Part shown: positions 21,761 through 32,045 of the stretch, piece after piece
How positions within the stretch are numbered: position 1 is the first letter of the stretch
How the letters are laid out: each line of letters starts with the position of its first letter
NCBI GenBank assembly: GCA_024663395.1
Contig: JANFAH010000056.1
Span: 186,001 to 250,000, forward strand
Length of the DNA stretch: 64,000 nt
Source: Pisolithus tinctorius
Taxonomy: Eukaryota > Basidiomycota > Agaricomycetes > Boletales > Pisolithaceae
Reading direction: 5' to 3'
Notes under the pieces: model-generated
Database searches by the model: none
What the model was told of the DNA's origin: nothing
Seen by the model: the letters and a program-made list of their open reading frames with translations, nothing else
Made by a program: the position numbers and the translations under genes

Positions 21761-21936
21761 TGTTGCAATAAATGCGACCAGACAGGGGATTGAACCCTGG
21801 ACCTCCCAGGTTTCGACCGGGTGCTCTAACCACTGAGCTATTTGGTCAAGGTATCTGGCTTACTTGGTGTGGTTTTAACCACCAAGTACTAGTAGGGACT
21901 AGCATTGCTGAGTGCTGGAGTACTACACTCACAACA
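21761..21936 (-). mobile_element. tRNA-bearing element S3, TSD CACCC
   Basis: 176 bp, on plus TGTTGCAATAAATG to CTCACAACA, with CACCC on both sides, a clean 5-bp target duplication in the Copia-3 linker. The tRNA-like part occupies 21773-21847. TG...CA ends plus a 5-bp duplication point to an LTR-type integrase rather than a SINE. Confidence 0.88.
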
Positions 21937-23138
21937 CACCCTGCTCGAGACCTGGACTCTGACAGTGAATCTGATGGTGTACTGGATCAAGGGGGAGATG
22001 TTGAACCTGTAGGTGCTGATCCAGACCCCATTCAGCCTCCAGTGCCTCTCCCAGAACCTCCTGCACCTCCTCCTCACACCCCATCGCCTGTGCCACCTCC
22101 AAGAGCTCCCAGCCCTATTGGAATCGGTGCTAGACTCCCTAAGAGGCGCAGACAGAAGCCTAGAGACTGGTGGAAGCTCTCCCCTGCGCAATTGGATGAT
22201 GTGGAGGACATGGAAGAGAGTGATGATGAACTGGCTATGTCTGCATCGCTTCCTGACGAGCCACTCACATTTGCAGAGGCTATGCGATGCCCAGATGCTG
22301 AGAAATGGTGAGAAGCTGCCTTGGAGGAGTTAGCAGCGCACCAGAGCAATGGCACTTGGAAACTGGTCCCTAGGCCTGCTGGGAGCAAAGTTATTGGCTC
22401 CAAGTGGGTGTTCAAGGTGAAGCGCAATGCTGATGGCTCTATAGACCGATACAAGGCTCGCTTGGTGGCCAAGGGATATAACCAGCGCCCTGGCTTCGAC
22501 TACCTTGAAGTATTCGCTCCTACAGCTCGCCTTGCATCTATCAGAGTCATTCTGGCCTTAGCAGCTCTCCAGGACCTCCATCTTCGCTCAGTTGATGTTT
22601 CGCATGCATATCTGAATGGAGAGATGGACTGTGAGGTGTATATGGCACAACCAGAAGGATTTGTTAAGGGAGACTCCAGATCCCAGGTGTGTCTGTTACA
22701 GAAAGCGATTTATGGCAGTAAACAGGGAGGAAACCGATGGAACAAGAAGATGCGCTCTGTCCTTGAGTCTCTTGGCTTCAGGCAAACCTATTCAGATGCC
22801 AGCATCTACATATATTCCCACAATGATGTTACCATCATTCTACTTGTGTTTGTCGATGATATGACCCTCGCCTCGCGCTCTGCTGAAGCCATCGACTCCT
22901 TCATCTCACAACTGAGCCAGCACTTCAAAATCCGCGACTTGGGACCTACCACTCAGCTCCTAGGGATCAAAATTGACAGGGACTGCCCCAATCGCTCGAT
23001 TTCACTCTCCCAGCGCCAATACTGTCTGGATATCCTGGAGCGATTTGGAATGGCTGACTGTAAGCCCATTTCCACCCCTATGCAGCCCAATCTGCGCCTA
23101 TCTCACCAGCAATGCCCAAAAACACCTGAGGAAATTGA

Positions 23139-23427
23139 TGTTCATATGTGGTGCCTGTGCACCTCATTTCGCAGTTTATCCTTTATTATGTTCTTCTCTC
23201 ACACTACAGACTTATAGTGGACACTTAGCTTCGCTCTAAGTGCCCTTGGTTTGTGTTTGTTTACTATTTACCTTTGTTTATCATTTTTGCGCACTTACTG
23301 CTGTGTGCCCAGTGAAATTTTCTTCAGTCTCTTACACTGGGCACAAGGTATGTTGTCTGTAGTATTTTCCTCAATAACAGTCTCTTACACTGGGCACAAG
23401 GGCCTCAGCAAAGTGGATATCTGAACA
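23139..23427 (+). mobile_element. Solo LTR CoA, TSD ATTGA
   Basis: 289 bp, TGTTCATATGTGG to GGATATCTGAACA, flanked by ATTGA. Inserted between RT and RNase H of Copia-3. Confidence 0.93.
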
Positions 23428-24164
23428 ATTGAAACTATGCGCACAATTCCCTATCTCTCTGCTGTGGGTGCTCTAATGTACCTAGCCACCACCCTTGCCC
23501 AGATATTGTGTATACTGTCGGAGTTCTGGCCAGATTTAATTCCAATCCTGGTTGGGCTCACTGGCTTGCTGTCAAGCACCTCATGTGCTATCTCAAGGGC
23601 ACCCTGGACATTCGATCACCTATGCACCTGATCCCTCGACTTCTGAGCCTTTCACCACCTTTTCTGATGCAGATCATGGTGGATGTAAGGACACTGGTCG
23701 CTCTACAGGTGGTTATGTGGTGAAAATGCGCACTGGTGCAGTCTCATGGTGTTCCAAGTTGCAGGGAGTCGTCGCTCTGTCCACTACTGAGGCAGAATAC
23801 ATGGCTGCAGTCCAGGCTGGTAAGGAAATCAAGTGGATGCGAAATCTGCTCCAAGAAATTGGCCTTTCTCTCCCTAATCCTTCTTCCTTACGCATGGACA
23901 ACCAATCTGTGAGTTCTGTGGCGAAAAACCCAGAGCATCAGATCATGGGAGGCTGAAGCAGCTGGACTTATGCTACTTCTGGCTGAGAGATGCAGTCCAG
24001 GCAAACCTGATTTCGCCTGTTTTTGTCTCTACAACCGACCAGGCTGCTGATCTCCTCACCAAACCGCTGCACTGCACCAAGGTCATGGAATTCTGCAAGA
24101 TGCTAGGACTTAGCACATCAGGGGGGAGTACTTGACTCCCCAGAGGTGCACATTCAGGGGGGAG

Positions 24165-24449
24165 TGTTACAGTGGTGCCTCTGCACCTCTGTTCGCATTT
24201 TCATCTATTCTACTGTTATTTGCTACACTAATATGCTCTAACTTCGCATTGCTACACTATACAGTGTTATGGTATGTTGTGACTGTTTGTTTTCCTTTGT
24301 TTACCATTTTTGCGCACTTAGCAGTTGTGTGTGCCCAGTGTATTTTCTCTTCAGTCTCTGACACTGGGCACAAGGTAATGTCAATAGTTAGCTGTTGAAT
24401 ATAGTCTCTGACACTGGGCACAAGACCTGAAGGTTGGGTTAATTGAACA
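24165..24449 (+). mobile_element. Copia-3 3' LTR (CoB)
   Basis: 285 bp, TGTTACAGTGGTGCC to GGTTAATTGAACA, right after the polypurine tract. It shows that CoB LTRs belong to the same pol lineage as CoA. It has two CAGTCTCTGACACTGGGCAC units. Confidence 0.9.
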
Positions 24450-24452
24450 ATA

Positions 24453-25525
24453 TCATGTCTGATGATAGTGCAGATTGGAAGGGGTAAGAGGGCGATCAGC
24501 CTCAGCAAGTGCATTTAACACAGGAGATGGTGGTAGCTGTGCGAGGGTCTCAATGATATTCAAGGTGTGATCAAGCTCAGCTCTAGAGACACTGAAGGCA
24601 GTCTTGGGGTCAACTTTGGATGGGGAGTCATGAGACTCACAGGGTTGTGGGTTGGGACCTGACAAGCAGCAGGCACAAGGTCTATCAGCTCTTCTGAGAG
24701 AGCAAGAAGAGTGGGAGGATTGGGAGGATGATGGTGATGACACTGGATGTGCAAACAACCCAAGTTTAAAGCCTTGTGCCCAGTGTCAGAGACTTTATTC
24801 AACAGCTAAGTATTGACATTACCTTGTGCCCAGTGTCAGAGACTGAAGAGAAAATACACTGGGCACACAGAACTGCTAAGTGCGCAAAAATGATAAACAA
24901 GGGAAAACAAACAGTCACAACACACCACAACACTGTATAGTGTAGGAATGCGAACTTAGACCATATTAGTGTAGCTAATAACAATTGAACAAGTGAAAAT
25001 GCGAACAGAGGTGCAGAGGCACCACTGTAACACTGGAGGGGAGGATGACACAGAGGAAACCAGAGGGGAGGTTGCAGTTGGGGGTCTTCGAGTCCCAGGG
25101 GGAGGAGGTGTGATCAATGTGGGATACTGGCAGACATTGTAGACGAGGTCAGCACCTCCAAGGATATCAAAAAGTCTAAGAAGTAGGGGGACCTGTTCAT
25201 ATGCGACCTCATTTAGGATGGTACGAGCAGGGGACAGAAGAGGGTGCTGTCAGTTAATGTAATGGGACAACTCTTCAAGCCAAAGGGCTTGGATGGTAGC
25301 GTGATAAACTAGATCAAGAGGGGAGTTCTCGTTGACTTCATGATAGACAGTGCCAATGATGGCAGGGTCAGTGATAAAAAGGCAGTACAAAGCAATCATC
25401 TGATCGCTAGCAGGCTGTTGTTGACAACGAGTGAAAGGGGTGTGACAGCGAGAAGGTTTGCAGGGGTAGGTGTAATGACAAGGTGGCATTTCAAGAGTGA
25501 TGTTTCTGATAGTACAAGTAGAGCA
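24453..25525 (-). pseudogene. Gypsy-E 3' ORF, unknown protein
   Basis: Leftward reading frame downstream of the chromodomain, split by the CoB LTR 24748-25032. Segments: DQMIALYCLFITDPAIIGTV (about 25350-25410), SPLDLVYHATIQALWLEELS (about 25265-25325), then TGA for Arg, then ILNEVAYEQVPLLLRLFDIL (about 25155-25215) and a Pro/Ser-rich tail ending at 24453. I recognise no domain. Its place after the integrase suggests an accessory 3' gene of a Gypsy element. Roughly 330 codons in total. Confidence 0.5.
24748..25032 (-). mobile_element. Solo LTR CoB, TSD CTGGA
   Basis: 285 bp, on plus TGTGCAAACAACCC to CACTGTAACA, flanked by CTGGA. Two-unit form. Confidence 0.93.
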
Positions 25526-25753
25526 TCAAGTGGGTGATTTCTGAGGGGGAAAGTCTTTAGGGAAGCATTTCTTATATGCAGAGAGCATATCATCTGCATG
25601 TTCAAGGTGTGTTTCCTTTTGCCACGAGTTTTCAGATGAAGGATAGCCCTTCCATTTGATTAAGAAGGTGTGTCTGTGGCTGGACCTTTTATGGCTGACT
25701 ATCACCTCAACTTTGTATTCCTCTTTATGATGGGGCATGCCTCCTGATGCCAC
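25526..25753 (-). pseudogene. Gypsy-E integrase C-terminus, chromodomain
   Basis: Leftward: EYKVEVIVSHKRSSHRHTFL, then IKWKGYPSSENSWQKETHLE and HADDMLSAYKKCFP. The spacing of the aromatic residues and the IKWKGYP...SW block are those of the chromodomain at the C-terminus of chromovirus integrases, which targets integration to histone marks. The catalytic part is missing to the right, where a G2 LTR fragment begins. Confidence 0.8.
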
Positions 25754-25874
25754 ACCTCAATTTTAGTAGCCATAGCCCCACTGGGTAGTCAGCAATGAAA
25801 TGTTTTTGATATGTTTTTGAAATCTCCACTATTTTATTTGTACTGTTTGGGGTTTTCCCATGCATCTGGGATGT

Positions 25875-26119
25875 GTAATTGAGGGGGTAGTGCACAAGCT
25901 AAACCCAACACCCTCACTCTGCTCCATTTCTGCCTCAGCTGACTTTGTCCCTGCCAATCCTCCACTAGTCAGGGTTCCATTCATCTGTGTCAGACTTGCT
26001 TCCACACCTCTTGTTGCAAGTGTAGTACTCCAGCACTCAGCAACGCTAGTCCCTACTAGCACTTGGTGGTTAAACCTGGTTAAGCATCAGAGTTGGTCAG
26101 AGTAGGCTCAGACTTGACA
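25875..26119 (+). mobile_element. G2 LTR fragment carrying an S fragment
   Basis: Contains GTGCACAAGCTAAACCCAAC, CTGCCTCAGCTGACTTTG, then after an inserted S fragment GCATCAGAGTTGGTCAGAG and the end CTCAGACTTGACA. The left half of the LTR is missing. Confidence 0.65.
26012..26075 (+). mobile_element. S element 5' fragment (S5)
   Basis: TGTTGCAAGTGTAGTACTCC through CTTGGTGGTTAAAC, matching the first 64 bp of S1/S2. The tRNA-like half is absent. Confidence 0.75.
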
Positions 26120-26293
26120 GTACTCTATAGAACCATATGTGTCTTGCTTAATTCACTTGCTCTATATGTTCCTTGGCATCCATTCCACTTATACATCTAC
26201 CTTTCTGAGATAAGTTGTGATTAGAACAGTTAGAACAACCACTGTTTTCCTGATGCATGGAGAATCCCCACCAGGACATGGCCTGGGAAAGTG

Positions 26294-26512
26294 GGTCTAT
26301 TTAGCCTGGGGAAAACCCAGCTTCACCCTGGAAAGGGGTCTATTTAGCCTATGGGAAGCCCATGTTCTGCCTGGAAAGCAGGTCTATTTACCCTGGGGAA
26401 AACCTAGGTCAGCCTAGAATGTAGGTCTATTTAGCCTGGGGAAATCCCAGGATCAACCTGGAAAGGGTGTCTATTTAGCCTGGAGAAAGTCCAATTTGGA
26501 CCCCAGCTACCC
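26294..26512 (+). repeat. 44-bp minisatellite, five units
   Basis: GTCTATTTAGCCTGGGGAAA-type units start at 26294, 26338, 26382, 26425 and 26469 (spacing 43-44 bp). Each unit holds a small inverted repeat such as CTGGGGAAAACCCAG. No ORF uses it. From 26120 to 26293 I see nothing recognisable. Confidence 0.85.
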
Positions 26513-26574
26513 TTTCATTTGATGTATAATATATATATATTATGGAGAAAATGTTTTCTCCAACCATATTAAAT

Positions 26575-26724
26575 TGCTGACCTGGAGAATCTCCAGCTAG
26601 GGAATGGAGAATCTCCAGGAATGGTGGTGGAGAATCCCCAAAAGTTGGGAATTCCCAACAAAATGACACCTATTAGGTTAATACTTATATCAAAATCTCC
26701 AGACCTAATAGGTCTCTGAGGGGG
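26575..26724. repeat. Cluster of short palindromes
   Basis: CTGGAGAATCTCCAG, GGAGAATCTCC, TTGGGAATTCCCAA and the pair CCTATTAGGTT/AGACCTAATAGGTC lie within 150 bp. Probably the end of a small non-autonomous element that includes the minisatellite. Confidence 0.5.
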
Positions 26725-27344
26725 GTTGACTGAAGTGAGAGGCCTGTGGAATTTAGTGACAGATTCCTGTTCCAGCCTCAGGGAGTATATGGCTCCCTAC
26801 ACCAGTCAGGGGTCAGAGGGTAATATGAGGTTCTAAGAGATTTGGACTGTTGGACTTAGTGACTGATGGTGGAGTGCTATTCCCTTGCATGGGCTGTAGT
26901 CTGGTCGAGAGGTAGAAGACAAAGAATAAGAGGGACTAAATTAAGATGACACTAGATTGATTTCAGACTGAGGCTAAACAGATTATCCCATGGCTTAAAT
27001 ACTAGAAGTAACCTAAGTGTAATGTAGCACCAGAGACTGGTCTGTGCTGGTACAGCAATGATTGGTAAACAGATTGGTAAGTAGTGTTACAAAGAATATT
27101 ATCACGCAAGACTATGAACAAAAGATTACTGGGAACCAGGGCAGGACTAGCAGCTGGGCCAGGTATTACACTGGCCTGGTACCAACTGAGTGAACAACTC
27201 GACTGGGCACTGCCTAGTAGTGCCTCACAAGCTAACATGTTTCTGGGTCGAAGGGTTAAGGCCAGGGCTGGGGCAAGGGTTAAGGTGAGACTGGTTGAGC
27301 CTGGTGTAGAGCTGGTCTAGGGTGGTCTGGACACAGTCATGACA
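26725..27344 (-). mobile_element. LTR family G4, left end diverged
   Basis: From about 26800 it matches the solo LTR 57481-58059: GTTGGACTTAGTGACTGATGG, CAGACTGAGGCTAAACAGA, AAGTGTAATGTAGCACCAGA. It ends CACAGTCATGACA. It abuts a fragment of X at 27345. The left boundary is approximate. Confidence 0.65.
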
Positions 27345-27455
27345 GTATAAACCAACCAAAACCAACACAAAAGACAAATGTAGAGTGAGTGGTGGTATAC
27401 CTCTGCAGAACCTGGAGGGCAGAAAAAATCTAGTGTGGGGGAATTTCAATGGCAG
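27345..27455 (-). mobile_element. Element X, copy X7, first fragment
   Basis: GTATAAACCAACCAAAACC through GGAATTTCAATGGCAG. It resumes at 41394 after the Gypsy-1 insertion. Confidence 0.75.
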
Positions 27456-27962
27456 TGTCATAACTGTGCCTTGGCCTCACATCCATCCAGTCTGACCTCA
27501 GCCTCACCAATCACTTACCCCCAGTTAGTCTAGCGCAGTTAACACTGCTTTGCAGTGTGTCACTTCAGTTGAACTCTGCCCAGTCCTGTCCCCAGTCCAC
27601 CCTGTCCTGGTCTCCATTGCCTTAGTCATACCTTACTAATACCATTCTTACCAATCATCTTGGCAATCCTTGGAAGACCAGCATTACCAGTCTCCATACT
27701 ATAGTTCTGTCTCTGGTATATAAACCTGTAGTTACTCGACCTGTATTCTCCAGTCTGAAATCAACTAAGTCACTCTGATAACCCTGCCTTGGCCTTGGAC
27801 TTGGACTGCAACCCATGCAAGGGAATAGTGCTGTGTCATCAGTCACTAAGTCCAATCAGTCCACCTTCTGTACCCCTCCCTCTTCCCCTGATCCTGACCC
27901 CTTGGCCTCACACCTGCTTTGGTCTCTGGTCTGGTCTCAACCCAGACATCATGAACTTCACA
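27456..27962 (+). mobile_element. Gypsy-1 5' LTR
   Basis: 507 bp, TGTCATAACTGTGCC to ATGAACTTCACA. TATA box GGTATATAAACCTG near 27714. GTATTTCAGACTTGC just downstream may be a decayed initiator-tRNA primer site. Confidence 0.9.
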
Positions 27963-28000
27963 GTATTTCAGACTTGCTACTTGTGTGGGTCTAACACATC

Positions 28001-29335
28001 ATGGCAACAAAGACTCATTTCCAACCTCCCTGTGGCTGCTCTGCCACCAACCCTGATTCTGCCTCAGCCAGTGGCACTCACTGTGAGGTAGCACTAGCTA
28101 GTACCACTAGGTGCTCTCCCAACCCCATTAGTCCCTTCAGGGGTTTTTCAGCTTGAACATCCAATACTCCCACCCCATGTCATCCCACTGCTCCCATCCC
28201 TGATGATGACCCTGGTGATGATGGGCCAGGTGATGATGATAACAACAATCCCAATGATGATGACACCAGCAATAGTCCTGATGATGATGGGCCCAGTGAT
28301 GATAATCTGGAGGATGAACCAGACTTCCCAGATCCAGACACCAAACCTGCAGTTGTGGTCTCTGACAGTCTCACAAAGGCCATCAAGCTACTGGCCCACA
28401 ACACTTGCACTAGTCCTGAGTCCTTGAGCAGGACCAAGTTGCATGAGCCCAATACCTTCAATGGCACCAACACCAAGAAGCTTTGCACCTTCTTCATCCA
28501 GTGTGAGCTTAATTTTCAAGACCAACCCTGGGCTTTCAGGACTGACTGCACAAAGGTCATCTTTGCACAATCCTACCTTAAAGGCATGGTCCTAGAGTGG
28601 TTCAAGCCAGACTTGCTTGGGGTTGAGGACCCCAATGACCAGCCTCTCTGGATGGACTCCTGGATGGAGTTTGTCCTAGAACTACAAACCACATTCAGCC
28701 CTTATGACCTGGTCACTGACACTGAGAGTCAGTTAGACCACCTGCATATGAAAGATAACCAGCACATTAACAAATATGTTGTTGACTTCAACCAGCTTGC
28801 TTTGCAAGTCTGGGGATATGGTGATGGTGCACTGTACCACCATTTCTATGCCAGACTCCCAGACTGAATCAAGGATGAGGTCTGCCAGGTTGGAAAACCC
28901 CAGACCCTCCATGAACTCTGCCACCTAGCATAGGAAATAGATGTGTGCTACTGGGAGCACAAGGAGGAGATCCAGAGGGCTAGCAAACACCAGGCCTCCT
29001 CATCCAACAACAGGTCCAGAGGCTCTGGTAACAACAGTCAGCCCAAGAGTGGCCAAGAGAAACCCAAGACTGCCAGCAATAACACCAGCCCTACCCAGTC
29101 CAAACTGGCTTCATCAAAGCTGGGAAATAATAACAGCAATTCTTCTAAGCCTGAGTCTAGCAAACTCAGGAAGGATGGAAAGCTCACCCCAGAAGGACAC
29201 TAGTGTTGCATTGAGGGGAACCTCTGCATGTTCTGCAGAGGCCCTGGCCACTTCACTGAGAAGTGCCCCAAGAAGACCAGAAAGGCCAAGGCTTGTGCTG
29301 CAGCCACCACCAAGGCTGCACCAGCCTCAGGCTAG
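28001..29335 (+). pseudogene. Gypsy-1 gag
   Basis: ATG 28001 (MATKTHFQPPCG) is 38 bp after the LTR and in frame with the rest. An Asp-rich stretch (DDDPGDDGPGDDDNNN, about 28203-28250) precedes the capsid core TKVIFAQSYLKGMVLEWFKP (about 28550-28610) and HINKYVVDFNQLALQVWG (about 28765-28815). The CCHC knuckle CMFCRGPGHFTEKC lies near 29227-29270. TGA at about 28148 and 28865 and TAG at 28930 and 29202 interrupt it. Gag would assemble the particle; this copy cannot. X2 follows 58 bp after the stop at 29333-29335. Confidence 0.87.
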
Positions 29336-29393
29336 GGTTCTACCCCCAAGACAAAAAAATAGGTAGCAGCTCCCAGGACTCCACACAATCCAG

Positions 29394-31739
29394 TGTGAGT
29401 GAAAGTGAGGAAAGCTGGTGAAAACCAACCAAATCCAACACAAAAGACAAATAGAAGCAAGTGGTGGTTTGCCTCCACAGAACCTGGAGGGCAGAAAAAC
29501 CTGATGTGGGGGGGGACTTCAAGTAGAGTGCTCCTGGCACAAGTCATTGATGAGTTACACAGGAGAAGACAAGTGAGTGATGACTGGACAGGGGATGCTG
29601 AACAGAGTGAAGGTGTTCAGCTGAAAGGACTTCTGGAATGATGGACTTTGATAAAACATGCTCCTGGCACAAGTCAATGACAAGTTACACAGGAGTGGAG
29701 GAATGACTAAGCATATGTGCTGACTAAGCATGGGGATAAAGCTTCAGATAAATGATGGAGGTAGATAGACCCCTTCATGGAGCCTCAACTACCAATGATA
29801 TGGATGAAGACAGATAGACTCTTCTGAATGAGCCTCAACTGTTGATGATGAGTTATGCACTGAACTGACTGCTGAGTGAATGGCTTCTGGTTCACTTGGG
29901 GTGTAGCTAAGTACATGGGGGTTTATATACTGTGGGGGGAGCACAGCTTGTGACAAACAAGGTGCAAACACTTGGTAAGTAATGAGTAAGGACTGAGTAA
30001 TCATGATGAGTAGGTGAGAAATGAAAAGTAAGCAAGCAAAGAGGATTGGTGAGCATTGGCAATGAATGAGTCAAGGAGAGTCAAAATTTCACAGAATGAG
30101 TCAAATGGAGTCAGAAACTGAGTAAGTGCACTGGTATCACATTAGGGGGTGGCAATGCAAGTCAGATCTCAGCAGAGACATCTCTAGACCCAAAGATAGC
30201 ATGAAAGATGGATGGTGTTTCCAGATAGGGAAGTATTAATTCCAGAATTGAAGGGCATGAGTCAGGTGTCAAAGGGGCTAGGGTGTTGGGGGTCTACAGG
30301 GCAATGGGAGCATAAGCAATTGCATCTCCCACCCTTTCATCCTCTCAGCAAAGTTAACAAAAGCTTCATGAATGGGGCTCTGATGGAGGAGGAGGAGAAG
30401 GGGGGATGTCTTCTGCTGGATCTTGCAGTAAGGAGGCAAGATGCATGTCATACTTGTCATGAATGCAATCAGGGAGGCTGGAGAACAATAGATTATGCTG
30501 CAGCTGTCACAATGTGGGGAGAATGATGGATGAGATTGGAATAAAGACAGTGCAGGGAGCAGGGAGGAATGGTCCATATGCTTCACCAACTGGGGAGACC
30601 AAAACAACCACATAAGACCTTTCTAACTGAGTGACAGACCTGAGGTGACCAAAGAACATCCTTCTGGAATGTTAAGTTCATGACTAGGTCGGGGGTCAAA
30701 GGCTGAAGGCCGAGCACTGGGTGCAACAACCCTTGGTCTTAGCTCATGTGCTAGACCCTTGCACAAGCCAGGTTGAGGTCAGAGTAAGCCGAGAGGGGTC
30801 AGGAACGAAAGCTGAGAGTTGACTCAGGCTTGAGCTGGGGACTTGGGGTGAACTAAGTTGATATTCAGACTGAGGAGCTAAGTACAATCTACATAGGGTA
30901 TATATACTGAAGACCAGCAACCTGAAGGCTGAGGTTACTGGTGAGGGACTAAATAGCTGTGCAAGGAACTAACTAAAGGTTAGATGAGGAGGCAGGGATC
31001 AGAGAGCCGAAGACAGACACTGCCTTGGCATAAGTGAGGGCAGTACAAAAGCTAACTAGAAAAGTATAGTAGGGAACAGAGTTTGTTTCAGCTTTTGGTG
31101 TTTGCTCGGCATTCTGAACCATAAGACTGAACCATGGGTTTCTTGGTATATGACATGGAAATCATACTGACAAGGAGAACATGCTGACCAAGCTGCATGG
31201 GATGAGATGGGGCTGACAATGATGGAATGAACCAGGGGGCTTCAGGATGGAAGCTGGTGGGAATGCCTGGCAGATATATGTAGCCACTGTCTCTGGCAAA
31301 TGAGACAAGTGAGACAATTGACAAAGAGGCAGCCATTATTGATGGACTTAGCAAAATGAGCATCTGATGGACAGAGTGCTATAGAAATGCATAGGGTGTG
31401 AGGATCCTCTCCAAATTTGGAAGGCAGAATCGCATGGCTGAGCACTTTAAGCAAGTGTGAGAATGAAGTCAATATCTTTGGAAATGGTGGAGATACAATG
31501 AAAACCAGAATGCTGTACATGGGTGCTAAAAACTTTTAATGTGTGCTTAACTTGCTTCCTCTCTTCTCTTTAGCACTGATGACTCATTCTTGTGTGAAGG
31601 ATGACTGCTCACATCCAGCAGTCTTTCTATGCATGAGGCCTTTAGTCTTCATCTGCATGCATGGGCATTGCATGCAACTCATCAACCAGTTAGGCAGAGT
31701 CAGCTGTAACCATGTCCACAACACCTTTGGTGTGTGACA
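29394..31739 (-). mobile_element. Element X, copy X2
   Basis: Plus-strand ends TGTGAGTGAAAGTGAGG and TTTGGTGTGTGACA. Flanks CCAG and CTGG. Minus the G7 LTR it is about 1,856 bp. ORF segments are readable at 30278-30670 and 31155-31520 (minus), hairpins CTCCTG...CAGGAG at 29530-29565 and 29660-29695, and a TATA region near 29922. Inserted between gag and protease of Gypsy-1. Confidence 0.87.
30670..31154 (-). mobile_element. Solo LTR family G7, TSD TGGAA
   Basis: 485 bp, on plus TGTTAAGTTCATGAC to GTATATGACA, flanked by TGGAA. Only copy of this family seen. It splits the X2 ORF. TATA-like GGGTATATATACTG near 30898. Shares the GTGCAAGGG...AGCACATGAGCTAAG block with G2 and G6. Confidence 0.9.
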
Positions 31740-32045
31740 CTGGGAGCTGCATTGACTCTGGTTGTGCAAACTTGGAGGCTAGACTCAATGTGTCTGCTCT
31801 TTCCAGTCCAAACTCTTTGACCCTGTATATCACTATAGAAAACCCAGAATTACCTTGGCTTCATACTCTAGTGGACTCTGTGTCCACTCATTGTTTCATT
31901 GATAATCACTTTGCTAATCAACATTCATTTACCCCATACTCAGTCTCCCCAATCTGACTCTGGCTCTTCAATGAAAGGTCCACTTTTACCATAACTCAAG
32001 CAGTAGATGTCAATATCTGCTTCATGTCCAGTGATGTCACCCCAA
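31740..32045 (+). pseudogene. Gypsy-1 protease, first part
   Basis: Reads GSCIDSGCANLEARLNVSAL, then LHTLVDSVSTHCFIDNHFAN (about 31860-31915). The retropepsin box should be DSG; here it is DSV, so the flap-facing Gly is lost even though the Asp remains. A TGA follows at about 31955. X3 cuts the reading at 32046; the rest is at 34753. Confidence 0.75.

Larger units (their letters stand above)
21761..23427 (+). repeat. Right arm of 1,667-bp inverted duplication
   Basis: Inverted partner of 14944-16610. Here both end elements keep their own duplications (S3 CACCC/CACCC; LTR ATTGA/ATTGA), so this is the source arm and the left arm is the derivative. Confidence 0.88.
21328..24164 (+). pseudogene. 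Copia-3 integrase end to RNase H, 5'-truncated
   Basis: Begins in late integrase (KAFWGKCLASLVHVWNRCPT) next to the Copia-2 LTR. It continues DERYFPMSPHPT and a Pro-rich linker, interrupted by S3 (21761-21936). The RT follows (NGTWKLVPRPAGSK, LNGEMDCEVYMAQPEG, LVFVDDMTLAS at about 22848), then a CoA LTR (23139-23427), then RNase H with frameshifts near 23490-23700 (LSTTEAEYMAAVQAGKEIKW readable at about 23780). One TGA after PDAEKW (about 22309) replaces Arg. The 3' end has the polypurine tract ATTCAGGGGGGAG. Gag, protease and catalytic integrase are missing. Confidence 0.87.

Noticed and set aside
25190..25210. Copia LTR start at TGTTCATATG near 25195
   Set aside because: Only the first ten bases match; the downstream sequence is Gypsy-E coding sequence.
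26294..26512. CRISPR array
   Set aside because: Direct tandem units without unique spacers, in a eukaryotic context; it is a minisatellite.
29394..31739. X as a spliced intron of the Gypsy genes
   Set aside because: No consistent GT-AG borders in the sense of the host element; X occurs in both orientations.
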